In this document: positions 28,401-42,432 of the stretch, one piece after another
How the letters are laid out: the number at the start of each line of letters is the position of its first letter
Numbering within the stretch: the stretch's first letter is position 1
From: Vermamoeba vermiformis
Lineage: Eukaryota > Tubulinea > Echinamoebida
Assembly: GCA_045837725.1 (NCBI GenBank)
Contig: JBEWZL010000184.1
Location: 310,001 to 374,000, forward strand
DNA length: 64,000 bases
Direction: 5' to 3'
Notes under the pieces: generated by a model
Told to the model about the DNA's origin: nothing
What the model saw: only the letters and a program-made list of their open reading frames with translations
The model's database searches: none
Position numbers and translations under genes: made by a program

Positions 28401-29302
28401 CGGGCACTACGACTCTATTGGCCGGCGTCTTGTGCCAGACCGAGACACATGCGGCCTTGAACAACTGTCAGTGGTGCTTCAACTGTATCTCGATCGGAGA
28501 TTGCAGGGCCTATCACTGGTCTCGTCAAACAACGCGCATCCGCGAGATCACGGAGGGCAATCGAACCAACTTGACTGACTCAAAGGACCCCGGTGGTAGA
28601 CTAGGACCGTATATTTATCAAGTACGTAATTATTTTAGTACTATCTGTTTATATTCGAGGTTTAATAAGCGGTTTTTTTTTGAATGCTCAGGGAGCACCA
28701 GATCTTCGCAACATGAAACTGTACTTTACCGGCTGCAATGAAGGAGACTTGATTATTATTTGCACGCCCGGTGTCCACGACAACTTTGATCCGCAAGTGA
28801 ACGGTTACACGCCCAAGGACTTGAAATCATTGGTCGAAAAGGTGAACAACTTCGATCAAGAGTACCAAGAGCAACAACAACAGAAAGGCGAGGAAGTGCT
28901 AGTTAGTCGTATTATTCGTACCTCGACTGATACTGTTGTTGGTACTATTGATCCTAACTACTTGCCTGAGAAATGGGAGAAGATGGATCCGCCTCAAGCC
29001 GATGCGCTCAAGTCATTGTACGCATCCGACATTATTTCTTCATAACTTATTCTAACGAACTACTATTATATAGGTATCGCTTGAAGCTGTTTGAGAAGTT
29101 GATTACAGAGCTAGAGTACCCTATTAACCCGATCAGAGTGACTAAGCGCATCATGGATTATTGCATGCAAAACACATCCGGACTGCGCGAATTTATGGAG
29201 CAAAATCCAGAACGAGTAAGACCTAATGATCCCAAATTATATCCCGGCAAGATCGATCATAGCACCGTTATGACGATCCAAGTCGGTCCTGTATTTATTT
29301 AA
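25437..29302 (+). CDS. RhoGEF-PH protein with C-terminal PP2C-like domain
   Basis: Thirteen exons (25437-25658, 25736-25814, 25891-26006, 26071-26274, 26359-26469, 26534-27071, 27129-27317, 27447-27814, 27867-27997, 28057-28249, 28322-28621, 28692-29017, 29074-29302) give 1001 residues. The DH domain spans roughly residues 110-330; its last helix carries PLIRLSQYEGYLKELL, in the place of the canonical QRxxRYxLLL. A PH domain follows (HMSVDKKLKKYYLYLFSDML; then KKITLCAATTEEKKSWI), then a Ser/Pro linker. A PP2C-like domain fills the last 300 residues: IAIADGCSIG, SIGDCRAYHWS, TPGVHDNFDPQ, GKIDHSTVM. DH-PH would activate a Rho GTPase at membranes. In the third PP2C motif the usual metal-binding Asp of DGVxDN is Pro, so phosphatase activity is doubtful. 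Confidence 0.87.
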
Positions 29303-29451
29303 TTGAATTGTATGTTATTGTTAATGAAATAGTATTAAATAAGCTAATGTTATGTAAATATTTCAATCTTATTTGCACGAGACATTCCGAAATAGCCTTT
29401 CAGATCCCGTTGCGAAATTGGAGAACGTTAGTCATGTATTTTTGTTTAATG

Positions 29452-31029
29452 TTAGAATTCCATTCTATTTACATCGTTCGTATTTACAAGCTCTATTCGT
29501 ATTTCCGCTTCATCGTTAATAATGATTTTCATGCTCGATCCAGATCGCATCATTTCTACAAAGCTTTTAGCGTTCAATAATAGTGAGCGAGCCAACTTCT
29601 CAAAACTTGGTATTCCAGGCATTTTAAGATGTTTGAATATCGTCAGCCAGATCTCCAACGGAAAAATCTCTAAGGTCGAGGATTGTCTTCCCATATTTAG
29701 TAAGACCGTAATTATGTCCAGAACTTGTTGTTTTCTTGCAATATTGTTTCTTTTTAGTGCATCTACTATTCTTTGAGATGGTGAGACTTCAGGAATGAGC
29801 CATTGTGAGCCTCGCAATTTGACTTCCAAAAGTGATCTGTTGACTTGCAACGCCTTTTCCAATAAAGGCAAGCATCCACCAAGGTTGGGATTTCGTGATA
29901 AATCTAAAACTGTCAAGGAGGTGTTGTGCTCGAGTGCGTTGCAAAGTGCTTCGTAGCCAATGGTCGATTCAGTGTCCGTTTGAAGCATCACTCCGCCGCG
30001 ATTAACCGAGGCCAAGAAGCTAAGCAGTGAGTTGTTCCGCTTCAGAGCTTTACTTAGCTCGGCAAGCCCTAGTGCTGTAATGTCATTCACAGCGATATCT
30101 AGCTCTTGTAAGCTCGTGCAATGGTCCAAAATAGTGCTCAAATGAATGCAGCCTTCGTCACGGATCTCGTTGTTGTAGATGACTAAATGCTTCAAAGTAT
30201 TGTTTCCACGTAATGATTCAGCTAAATACTTCATTGATTCCGAGCCTAAGTTGTTCGTGGCCAGATCCAGTGAAGTCAACGAAGTGTTCTCTTTGAGGAT
30301 ACTCGAGATATATTTGCAGCCTTCTACTGAGATCAAATTGCCCACCAAAGACAAGTACTTGATAGTCTTATGCTGTTTTAATGCTTCGCTGAGGTATATG
30401 CATCCTTCAACTCCGAAATCATTGCACATAAGATCCAGGGTCGTGAGAGAATTATTGCGCTTGAGTCCTTCGCTGAGTAGTTGGACATCTTTGCAGGTCA
30501 GCTTCGTGTCAAAAAATGCTAATTTTGTGATGACGGCGCCGGGTCTTGTCAAAACCTTGTAAAGACACGTGATTTTTTCGTGCAGGTTCGTTGTGGAAAT
30601 TTCGATTTTTCGCAGGTGGAGATTATCTTGCAATGCTCGCGCGATGTATTTATATTGTTCATTCGTGATGGTGTAATTCAAAACTATCGAGTCAATACCT
30701 CGAGCATTGGTTATTGCATTAGCTAAGTGTTCCAGATCTGCATTTGCAATAGTTCTAAGGTCTTCTAATTCAAGTTCGCCACCACGGACCGTAAGAATTG
30801 GAGATAATCGTTTTTTCACTTCTTCAGACGGGAAATCAAACTAAATATAATTAATATGACGTATTGAAGCTTATTAATTATGACAGAAAATTTTGCAATT
30901 ATTTTTTCATTTAGTGGCAATGACTTTTCACCAAAATAGGGTCCTAACATCAATATAATTCTAAAATTAAATAAAAATAAATTTTAAAATTGTGGGAGAC
31001 GTGTGACTTACGTGTTGCCGATCTGTCAT
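29452..31029 (-). CDS. LRR protein with C-terminal F-box-like motif (paralogue)
   Basis: Two exons, the first only 18 nt (31012-31029, encoding MTDRQH) and the second 29452-30840, give 468 residues. At least eight regular RI-type LRRs are visible, for example NNSLTTLDLMCNDFGVEGCI and NTSLTSLDLATNNLGSESMK. After the LRRs comes IFPLEIWLTIFKHLKMPG, an F-box-like motif near the C-terminus. The order and motif match the protein at 18037-19870, but the LRRs have diverged strongly, so duplication is old. The gene is convergent with the RhoGEF-PP2C gene, 149 bp apart. A role as substrate receptor for an SCF ligase is possible. Confidence 0.82.
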
Positions 31030-31509
31030 ATTGAGGGTTTAGTAGCGCCAAGTTTCGTGGTAGTGGTAATATTAAGTCAACAACCAATCAATACATATTG
31101 TAACAAGCAAAAAAGGGTCGTGTTGTGTTTAATTGCGCGATGTTCAAAAAGAATTTAAAACACATTGGCATCCTACTCAGACAACAGGTTACTAATAAGT
31201 GTTGATAACCTCAAAAATTCGTACATAGACATGGTAGTGGATTGGTCGTCGAAAAAGATTACTGGCGCTTCGAGTTCGGACCAAATCTGAAAGTTCCAGG
31301 CTACTCTCGATCTGAAAGCGCAAGGCCTACTTCTGCCACATTTCCAAGTATCACGAAGCGTATATGATGTACAAGCTAGCATTCACCCCCTAAATTTCTC
31401 GGATCTTTCTCGGGTCAATCAGGGCTCTCCAACATAAACACGAAAATTAGGCCTGTAACCATCAGAAGTTATTTTTGTATTCCATTTTTATCATAGTAAC
31501 AGATTAACG
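31030..31509. other. Divergent intergenic region, no gene seen
   Basis: Shared upstream region of the LRR/F-box-like gene (minus) and prolyl-tRNA synthetase (plus). A 69-codon open frame on the minus strand (31173-31382) has no motif and is not called. Confidence 0.6.
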
Positions 31510-33788
<2,279 letters not shown>

Positions 33789-33937
33789 GCTGAAATTTTG
33801 TCTTGAGCTCCTTAGTAATATTTCTTCAATATTACTAACCTAAGGGCTATATTATTTAATTTGTTCAATTATCGAAATAAACTGACCGCGTTGAAAAAAA
33901 TGGATGGAGCTTTTTTTTTTGTTTGAGTCGTTTATTT

Positions 33938-35355
33938 TTAGTAGAAAATTGTCCTTGTCTTATGAATAGGAATATGTTTCATAGCTTGCGATTGAGCTTT
34001 AGCATAAGTCCACAGATAAAAGTCAATTACAATCGCGTTGACTGGATCTGTAATTTCGGATCCCTTCATTTTCTCGATCATCTTCTGTTTAACGAGCTAA
34101 GCACGAAAAATGAATAAATATTATTTAATACGATTATATTAGCGTTAACTTACCTCGACCGACCATATAGAATTGCCTCTAATTTCAATTTCAATCGGAT
34201 CTTTTGCGGGCAAGTACGGATCTTCTCGCAACCTAGCCAACAACTCCGACGAATATTCAATAGCTCCGAAGTATGCAAGTACTTGAGGTACCCTGGTATG
34301 AATATTAAATATTATAGTCGTATGATTTTGATGCTTAGATGCTCGTACCTGTAGTCCGCAAACATGGTGATCGCATCGATGTCGTTAAATTCACCGTAAC
34401 TTTTTCCTTCAAAACAGGCCCATATATCTGCCACTAATATTTGCACTCGCTTATAAATTTGTACTAAATAAAGAAAAATAAGTATTAGTAGACATATCGA
34501 ATCGACATTTTGAATTTTGTTCGTACCTTTTTGACCGTGGAATTCAGCTTCATCATTGTACGATGTAAAATTATTGACCATAATCTCCATTAAATTTTGC
34601 GCGCTTTTTTGTGCTTGAGCAATAATATTTGAAATTCGTCCGTTGAACTTTTCCATCACAACTTTGCCTGCTTCCTAATATACGCATATCATATTAATAA
34701 CTAATAGTAGAATCTATTTAAGATGTTCTTACGTGTAGCACCGCTAATCGCTCTTCGAATTGTGGAACTTGTTTGTTGGTGCTGGATCTGAAAATGTGAG
34801 CGAGTTGTTCCTCAGTCATATCGCGCCAATAAGAAGGTGATAGTATAGGTATGTGCTCGTCGACGGCTCGGTTGATGGCTGCGCAAAGAGACCAATATCC
34901 AGTGTAGTCTTTGTTTCTATAAGTCACTGTAAAGAGCTCCTCTGAATCGGACCAAAAACAAAAATTCAACGTGTCCACGAGAAAAATCCTGCAATAAAAT
35001 TAGCAAAATAATTCGTGCTAAATAATATAACATTAATACCAATTGAGTGCTTGTTCGGTCATTTGTTTTGGTGTTAATTCCTCTTGTTTCCATATTTGTA
35101 ACGAAAATCCTCCTTTTTTATATTCTTCGATTAACTGGCAAATATTAATTAGAAAATGTGTGCGAGGTCGCGTGTATTTACTACAAATATTTTGCATTTA
35201 TTTCGAATTTTTAATAATTATTTTGATATTTTTCTCAAATCGAAGCTTACCTTGTCTGCCAGCTTGTCTATGGCATCAAGATTTACAGAAACATATTTAC
35301 TGTGCTCAGAAATAAATTTGGCAGAGTCTACAACGGGGTGGGTTGTGGTCGACAT
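33938..35355 (-). CDS. QNG1: Queuosine 5'-phosphate N-glycosylase (queuosine salvage protein)
   Basis: Seven exons (35251-35355, 35040-35134, 34733-34988, 34527-34674, 34349-34463, 34154-34292, 33938-34096) give 338 residues, close to the usual family length of about 340. Recognised by the conserved blocks DTLNFCFWSDSEE, YWSLCAAINRAVDE, YKRVQILVADIWACFEG, DIDAITMFADYR and EIEIRGNSIWSVE. The enzyme releases queuine from queuosine 5'-monophosphate so that the base can be put into tRNA by TGT, which fits a phagotrophic organism that obtains queuine from food bacteria. Its start lies 126 bp from that of the divergent EME1 gene, so the two may share a promoter region. Confidence 0.93.
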
Positions 35356-35481
35356 GTTGGATCGAGATCTGTTTTTTGCCTCGGAACTTTTCGAGGAATT
35401 TCTCGGCTTCGTATCATTTTGCTACATGGACGAATATGAACAAAAATAGGTGACAAACATATATTATAGATAAACACCCAA

Positions 35482-38400
35482 ATGGCAGCGGTGGACCCGA
35501 AGCAAGTAAGCAGCAAAACGCAGATCAGAATTTATTATTCTGTGTCGCGATAAGGACTGAATAATTTCGTTAAATTATTATTGTGTTATATATACGAAAG
35601 GAAAAATAGCTACAATGTTATTACAGCGAGTCTAATTTAGATTTTCGGATCTTGAAAAGTGCGCACTTTTTCTAACTGCGTGCTATTAATTTAATATCCG
35701 TTTAATTCAATACAAAATTATACTAATAATTTTTGTAGCTCGAGCTATGGATAAAAGAAGTTCATAGCGTTTGTCCACACGTTCCCAAAGATGCGATAAA
35801 ACAGGATCTCATAAAGACGAAATCAGCTGAGCAAACAATTAACAGGATATTTGATGGTGCTATAGTAAGTAATAATTATTATTAATATTACGTATTTTTG
35901 TGGCTCACGCTCTGGATTCAGGATCTCGTTACAAACAACGAAGAAGCGCTGACAGATGAAATACCAGAAGAGGCTTATGACCCTTCTATAAGCACTCAAC
36001 TTATTATAAGTCCTAATAATAAGCATAAAGATGAGTTATTAGCGCTATCTCTGGCTGTAGCCGAATCCAACGCAGCCACATCCAACAACAAACCTGCGGC
36101 AGGCGTTGTCAAAATTCAGCCAAAATCAAATGCTAAATTCAGTGCCCCTAGAGTAGTTTCAGCGCCTAAAATCAGCGTGGCACCTAAAATACCACCCATA
36201 GCGACGTACATTGACGACGAGACCTTGCTCAACAAAGCTATTCAAGAGTCACTATTGGACTCACCTTCGCCTATTAAACCAATCATAGCTGTCACGCCGA
36301 AGAATCGAGGCAGAAAACCAAAAACGTCCACGATCCAAGTGCCTGCAAATGAACTCCGTGATGCAAATCAGCCAGCTATTACCACGCACTTGACGCCGCA
36401 AAAGCCATCGAGTTCATTGGACTCGAGTGTGAATGTCAGCTACAATCTCGATGATTTGTTGGGGAAGTACACTGGCACGCCGTTGCGAGATCGAAGTGTC
36501 AATGACAGCGTTGACTTTTTGCCGACGAGTATGGGCGACTACGACATGGTTTATTTGAACGATGAAAATCCTAGTGCCCCGGCGTTTCCTAGAACATTTT
36601 CCTCGCCGCCCTCGGTCCGTCCGCCAGTTACGCAAAGCACGCCATCTGCGCCAAATCACACTCAGACGAGATTAACTAAGTCGTCTGGTGCGATACCGGA
36701 GTTTATTTTGGACGATGATGAAGAAGAAATTACATTGAAAAGGAATAGTAAAAAGAATACGGCAGTGAGGAAGTTGAATATACCGCAAGATATGGATCTG
36801 GATGACAGCGTGATAGATCTGACCGAAAATGTAAATATGGAAGAAATAGTGCAAACAGCTATGGCTAAATCACGTATTAATCCCTCGACTATGGCTAAAG
36901 ATACTAACACTCAGCCCGTTGAAATCAATGACTCGCAAGAAGATGTTATTATGGCCGTTGATTATGACGAACCTAGGCGGAATAATAACAATAATAATAA
37001 TAGCAATGATAATAATGTGAATAGAGTTAATGATAGTTATTTTGACTATGTGCCTGATGAAATGGGAGTCGATGATTATGAGACCTATAATGTAAATAAC
37101 TCAGATGATAATATCACCAACAATAATACCAATATGCTCGTATCATCATCGACTAGTATAAGAAAGTCAGTTGAATCGACAAAGAGTGTCTCTAGTGATG
37201 CTACAGCTGCAGCAAATTCGAAGAAAAACTCAACGAGCACGAAGAGCAAAGAAAAATCACCGAATGGCAAGAGCACTGCAAAGAAGAAAAATGATAAACA
37301 AGCACTTGAAGAGCTCACAGTGCTTATTGATCGGAGGTTACTTGAACAGGTTCGCACATTTTCACTGAAATCTGCAAAGATAAATTTTCGTTCATGAACG
37401 ATGAGATTTGATCTCGGCGATGTGTACTAATTAGGCTATTTATTATAGGCCGGTGGTGCTGATGTTTTAGCATTCTTGCAAAAGAATAATTGCAAAACAC
37501 AAATACAGTAAGCAGAATAAGTACAGTTTTCGGATGTGCAGTTGTGTTAACTGGATCTGCTTAGGGACCTAAAATTAGCAAATACTATTTTCTGGAGAAG
37601 AAAGAATAAGAATGAAGAGACAGGTATTGAAGAAGAATACGAAGAAAAATTTTGTTTGGTCAAAGTTAGCGCAACGGATCTAGCAACTTTGATCTCGAAG
37701 GACATGCTTATCAAACACTACGATATGCTTAAGACCAGCTATCCTAATTATAGAATAACATATATTATAGAAGTAAGTATCATACAGACTTAACTATTGC
37801 AAGCGAGATCTAACTTTTCGGATCAGGGTCTGGAGACGTATTTGAAGGACTCAGTCAAGGCTACTAGTGCTTCAATGCGTAATATAGTCCTATCAATGAG
37901 TGATAGCCAGGTCCCTACAGCGATGTCAACTACTGCCAGGAAGAAAAAAGATGACTCAGAGTGGCGGCTGATGCGCAAAGACTTCGATGAAGCGTTGCTG
38001 GTGTTGCAAATTGAAAAAGGTTGCAGCATTAGAAAAACATTTGATGCAAATGAAACTGCAGATACTGTATATAGATTCACTTCTTCAATAGCCCAAATAC
38101 CTTACAAGTAAGTTACGGATGTGGATCCGCAATTTTGACATCTGGATCTAACTTGGTTATTTTATTCTTAGAAAACAAGAGCCGGCATTCGAAACATTTT
38201 GTGCTGAAAGCGCTATGGGCGGAAGAAAATCTGCAAAGACTATTTATGAGGCCTGGATCGCACAACTGGAACAGATCAACTCGGTCAGCAAACAAGTACG
38301 TTACACTTGACTCTACTGGTTCTAATAATATACTAACGGATGATAGATTGCCGAGGCCATTGCTAAGAAGTATCCTACACTAAGATCTTTAGTGAATATG

Positions 38401-38617
38401 TATTTGGCTGATGGAATGACTGAACGTAAGTAGCGCATCTGGATCTGCTTAAGGAATTAAGTTCTAACAAATAGTTAAAGGCGAAAAGAAGCTTTTATTA
38501 GCCGACATTAGGATAGAGAGCTATGGTGGTGCGCCAGGACGTAAAGTCGGACCTGCGATCTCGGAGAAGGTCTACCGTGTATTTGTAGAAACTAACGGAT
38601 CTGTAAAAATCAACTAA
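35482..38617 (+). CDS. EME1: EME1/MMS4-like subunit of the MUS81 structure-specific endonuclease
   Basis: Nine exons (35482-35505, 35739-35864, 35922-37349, 37449-37507, 37565-37772, 37827-38107, 38172-38295, 38347-38425, 38475-38617) give 823 residues. The C-terminal half has the ERCC4-like fold: VLIDRRLLEQAGGADVLAFL, NTIFWRRKN and YRITYIIEG. No ERKxxxD catalytic motif is seen, as expected for the non-catalytic subunit. The helix-hairpin-helix end (INSVSKQIAEAIAKKYPTLR, then LLLADIRIESYGGAPGRKVG) closely matches animal EME1. With MUS81 it would cut branched DNA such as stalled forks and nicked Holliday junctions. The N-terminal half is long and disordered, with an Asn run near 36985-37015, two ubiquitin-interacting-motif-like helices and a CUE-like first segment. 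Intron 3 starts with GTTCGC. Confidence 0.9.
36975..37020 (+). repeat. AAT-type microsatellite coding for Asn
   Basis: An in-frame AAT/AAC run inside the large EME1 exon codes for RRNNNNNNNSNDNN. Asn homopolymers of this kind are common in amoebozoan proteins and lie in unstructured linkers. Confidence 0.8.
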
Positions 38618-38768
38618 ATTTTTAAAGCCAAAATTTGGCAAGCTTTTGGTCCACCAAATTACGAATTCATTAACTAGCAGATAATGTTACTTTCAAGGTA
38701 GCAATGGAATTGAATCGTGGATTTGACAATGAAAATTTATTTACAAGCTAATTTACAAACAGTTGTTG

Positions 38769-39475
38769 CTATTCACGCTCCATACCATAAAGGGCAGTAT
38801 GCAGTTTTACTTTAGCGGCTTCATTTCTATCCCGCTGAATGATTTTGCCGGTCGATCCTTTCGTTTTCTGTGGATGTGACTGGCAACGTACTGGGCTGAC
38901 AATAGAAACACCTGAAGTATATTGTAGCTTCTTCTTTTCTATTTTGCTCCATTGCCGATGCGGATTCGGATTGGCATTTCCGCATGAAACGCGTGACTGC
39001 CAGTTTTGAAGTGTATTAGGAGAACTCATACTATGGTCAATAAATTTGGGTACTTTATAATGGTTGAAATGCGTTCCAGTTGGGCTTGGTGCTTCGTTTG
39101 ATGGGCTACATCTGGATAAAATTCTGATTTTGTATTGCTTTCGTCTTTTAGCTCTACTCGCAAGGATAAAGATTAACTTAATTTTAATTACAATTATAAC
39201 GTTATTTATATATATCTTACCTGCCAGTTTTTGGTTTCTTCTTCTCCGGATTAGTTCGTGATTTTGTGCTATCTGTGAACCACTTCACTCTTCCGGCACG
39301 GTGACCAGTATACCTTCTCAACCGCATGGTCTTGATGCTGAATCTGTTAAGTAGAAACAAAGATATCGCGTGTCACTATCAATTTTGATGTTTCCAGTCT
39401 TATTCTCAGATCTAAATTACAGTAACCGAACCTAGATCGGGACAAGAAATGTGTGCACTTCTTTTTCGATGGCAT
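38769..39475 (-). CDS. Small basic protein of unknown function
   Basis: Three exons (39432-39475, 39221-39343, 38769-39153) give 183 residues in one continuous frame. The N-terminal 70 residues are strongly basic (MPSKKKCTHFLSRSRF, then MRLRRYTGHRAGRVKWF and EKKKPKTGRAKRRKQ), with a Ser/Pro/Asn-rich middle and a basic C-terminus. I do not recognise a family; nucleic-acid binding or nuclear localisation is a reasonable guess from composition only. Its first intron uses a GTTCGG donor. It is convergent with EME1 (151 bp). Frame continuity across three exons is the main evidence that it is real. Confidence 0.6.
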
Positions 39476-39565
39476 ATTATGTTTACAATAATGATTACAA
39501 TAAATACAACGAATCTATCGGAAAGAATTTAATCCTGAAGGATCAAACGGATTCAGTACGGTATC

Positions 39566-42254
39566 CTACTTGCCGAGCAACTTGGCGAAAAATCCCTTCT
39601 TCTTCACTTTTTCTTCCTCGCTAGCGGTGTTATCTGCAACCTTCTCATCGAATGGATTTGAAATTTTTCGAGGCATTGGTGGAGGCATGCCCATCATTCT
39701 CGGTCTGAAAGGTTCATTTCGATCGCGCAACTTGAACATACTCACACATCGACCCTTTTCAGCATACGATCGCAACGTTGCCTCGTCATCAACTGCCATA
39801 TGATATTAGTACTATTGTTATAGGTCCCGAGTACTACGAGTACATACCTCTGTAGACTGTTTTGTTGCACTTGTCGCAGTGTCGTTCGTTCTGATTTCCA
39901 CCGTCTGGCAATTCACTCCATTTCAACGGGCACAAGAACTCAAAGTCGCAGTTTTCTAAAACACAAAAATCATTAGTATAATCAATAACAATAAGACTCA
40001 TAAATTGGAGTATTCAAACTCTGACCGACTCACAAGCCAATTTTTTTTGCTCGATCCAAGTCAAGAGTGAAATTTCATAAAGTTGAGATCGGACTTTTGA
40101 GCTCGAATAAGAGCACTTACCGATGATCTTGTTCTTATTTACATCATCATCATCGTCCCACAAACTCTTGTGAACCTTGTCCACGGCAAATCTTCGCTTG
40201 TACAAAGTGTACCACGACTTCAACTTCAATTTGCTGTTCTGCAAGGGCCATTTTTGCATGAACAACGGCTGCCACACGGCGTTATGCACAGCTTGCTCTG
40301 CAAAGATCTTGGATATCTAAAATAGGCAAAACGGGTCAGAATTCGATTCTCACTGTAAACTTTGCAAATATTTTTCTGACCAGTCGGTGCTCGAGGGCAA
40401 CTTCGGGCAATGTGGCCGCATAAGACAAGCACGTGGCGATGAGTTCTGGCGGAATTTTACTCAAACGATCTTCACAGTCATCGCGGTAGTTAGGAATGCT
40501 GGTCGGATCGAACAAGAACGGGCCTTTGAAATTCACACTGAATTGCACCGCTGATTTCTTGCTGAACGACGCGCCTGGGAAAACATCCATGCCTTTGTGC
40601 ACCAATCCTGGGAAAAATTCTAAAAATAGAAAAACGGTCAGAAAAAAACTTACTGTCTAGCTCTAACGGTTCGGTGAACGGTACGCACCGAGCATTTTTC
40701 CATTTTTGGTAAAGAACAATCGTCGTTGTTTGAAACTGTCGTACAAAATTCCAACACCGATCGTATCATCGTCTGTAAAAATAATTTCCTTATTAGTACA
40801 TCGGTCCTGTACGCAATATTATAACAGTAATTACATACCCTTGAAAGTAGGAAGATATTTTTTCTTCTCATCAGCACCGCGTTGGCACACCTATCAAGCA
40901 AAGTTAGATCAGCCACATCCGTGTTAGAATTCTAAGAATTTTCGTCTAACGTACAGATCCGTCATTGAAATATCCAAAGCTGTTCTGCTGATAGCCCAGC
41001 ATTTGATTTCCAACATGAATTTTGTTGCCAATGCCGACGCCGACCTTCTCATTAAGGTCAAAGTTTTTGAACGTGAATTCGCAGTAAGCGTGTGGCACAG
41101 GCTCAGTTTCTATTTTTGACAAGTCCCACGATCGATCGGTAATGATGCTGCAAGCTTTGCTAAGTTTGCTCGAGTTGTTGACCAAAAAGTCCTTGTCGTG
41201 CTGGACTTTCATCGCACCTTTGAACAGTTCGTAGTTCAACTTCATCTCGCCGTTGTCGTTGCCGAGATTTTCCGCTTTGAGATATTCCGCTGCACATTTC
41301 TCGCACTCGTCGTAATTGCACTCGGCACAATGGAACACGATTCCAGTGCTAGGGTTACTGCACTTATCACAACGGAAATTTCCGTCGTAACCGCTCTCAA
41401 ACCACGTGACACCTTCAGCCTTTTCAAACTGCAAGAGGTTGTGCTCGTGGTTCGGAGATTTCACGAACGGAACGCTGAGAACATTTTTGAAGCCGTCCTC
41501 ACATTTGCTGCATATTTTGTAATTGCAGAACTCGCAAATAGCACCTATTAATTTAATTATTAATAATTATTAATAATTTTTAATTTTTTGTCTTTACGCG
41601 GACGTACCTCCGTATTCATAGTCTCTGCGACAATTATCGCAGTTAAATTTGTCGTCTTTGCATACGATTTGAGATGCAAGAGGTTCTCCGCTTTGATATT
41701 TGACTACGTAGTGAGGCACGTAATAAGTTAGCGGATGTGGATGCTTGTTCTGATGCGCATGACGAACTCTTTCGAGATTGATCGCGTGCATCCATTCTTG
41801 AGCTTCCTAATATATATATGAATTATTTTTAGTATTTTTCAGGTAATTTATTAATGTAGGCAAGACTGTCGTCAGATTTACCTTTGGAGTTGGAAGAGCG
41901 AACAAAGGTCCACCGGCAAATTTCGATTCCTCATCGATCGTATTTACCACAAAGATATTAGGAAAATTCGCAGCGACTGAGGGAGACGCAGTAACATAGG
42001 GAGCCAGAATAATTTTCTCGAGAGTTGCTAACACCAACTAAAAATAAATTAATTTAGGATCTGACCGTTACAGCATGCAATAATTATTTAATTATTTTCG
42101 TAATTACCTTTTTATTGTCGGATACTTCTAAAACTCCTCCCGAGAAAAGCTTCAAATGTGCGTCGATCCATTTTCCATCTCCGGGACGATGATAATGGTC
42201 GTCGCATTTCTTAAGATATTTAACGTCCCCTTCCTTGATAGCACTTTTAAACAT
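39566..42254 (-). CDS. PH, DC1-type zinc and SPRY domain protein
   Basis: About ten short exons; start at 42254 (MFKSAIKEGDVKYLKKCDDH), stop at 39566. Domains in order: an N-terminal PH-like domain ending in ALPTPKEAQEWMHAINLER; a Cys/His-rich DC1-like zinc region (CDNCRRDYEYGG, ICEFCNYKICSKC, HEHNLLQFEK, FRCDKCSNPSTG, CAECNYDECEKC); a SPRY domain (VGVGIGNKIHVGNQMLGYQQ, DDTIGVGILYDS, KQRRLFFTKNGKML); a helical part; and a C-terminal Cys4 patch (HCDKCNKTVYR) ending KKKGFFAKLLGK. It is probably a membrane-associated adaptor. PH lipids, SPRY partner and any enzymatic role are unknown. The domain order is clear but some exon borders are not individually checked. Confidence 0.8.
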
Positions 42255-42432
42255 GTTGTGGTGTGTTGTAGATATTAAAAATTGTTAAAGGTCTTTTGGG
42301 CAGCGAGAAATTGCCGTCTTGGGAAAGTTCATATTGGGGAGATTTACGCGAGATTAAAAACCGTTGACTTAATTAAGCGTGTGTAGCAACTATTTTCACT
42401 AGCCTTCGCGAAGATCATAGCACAAGCAAGCT

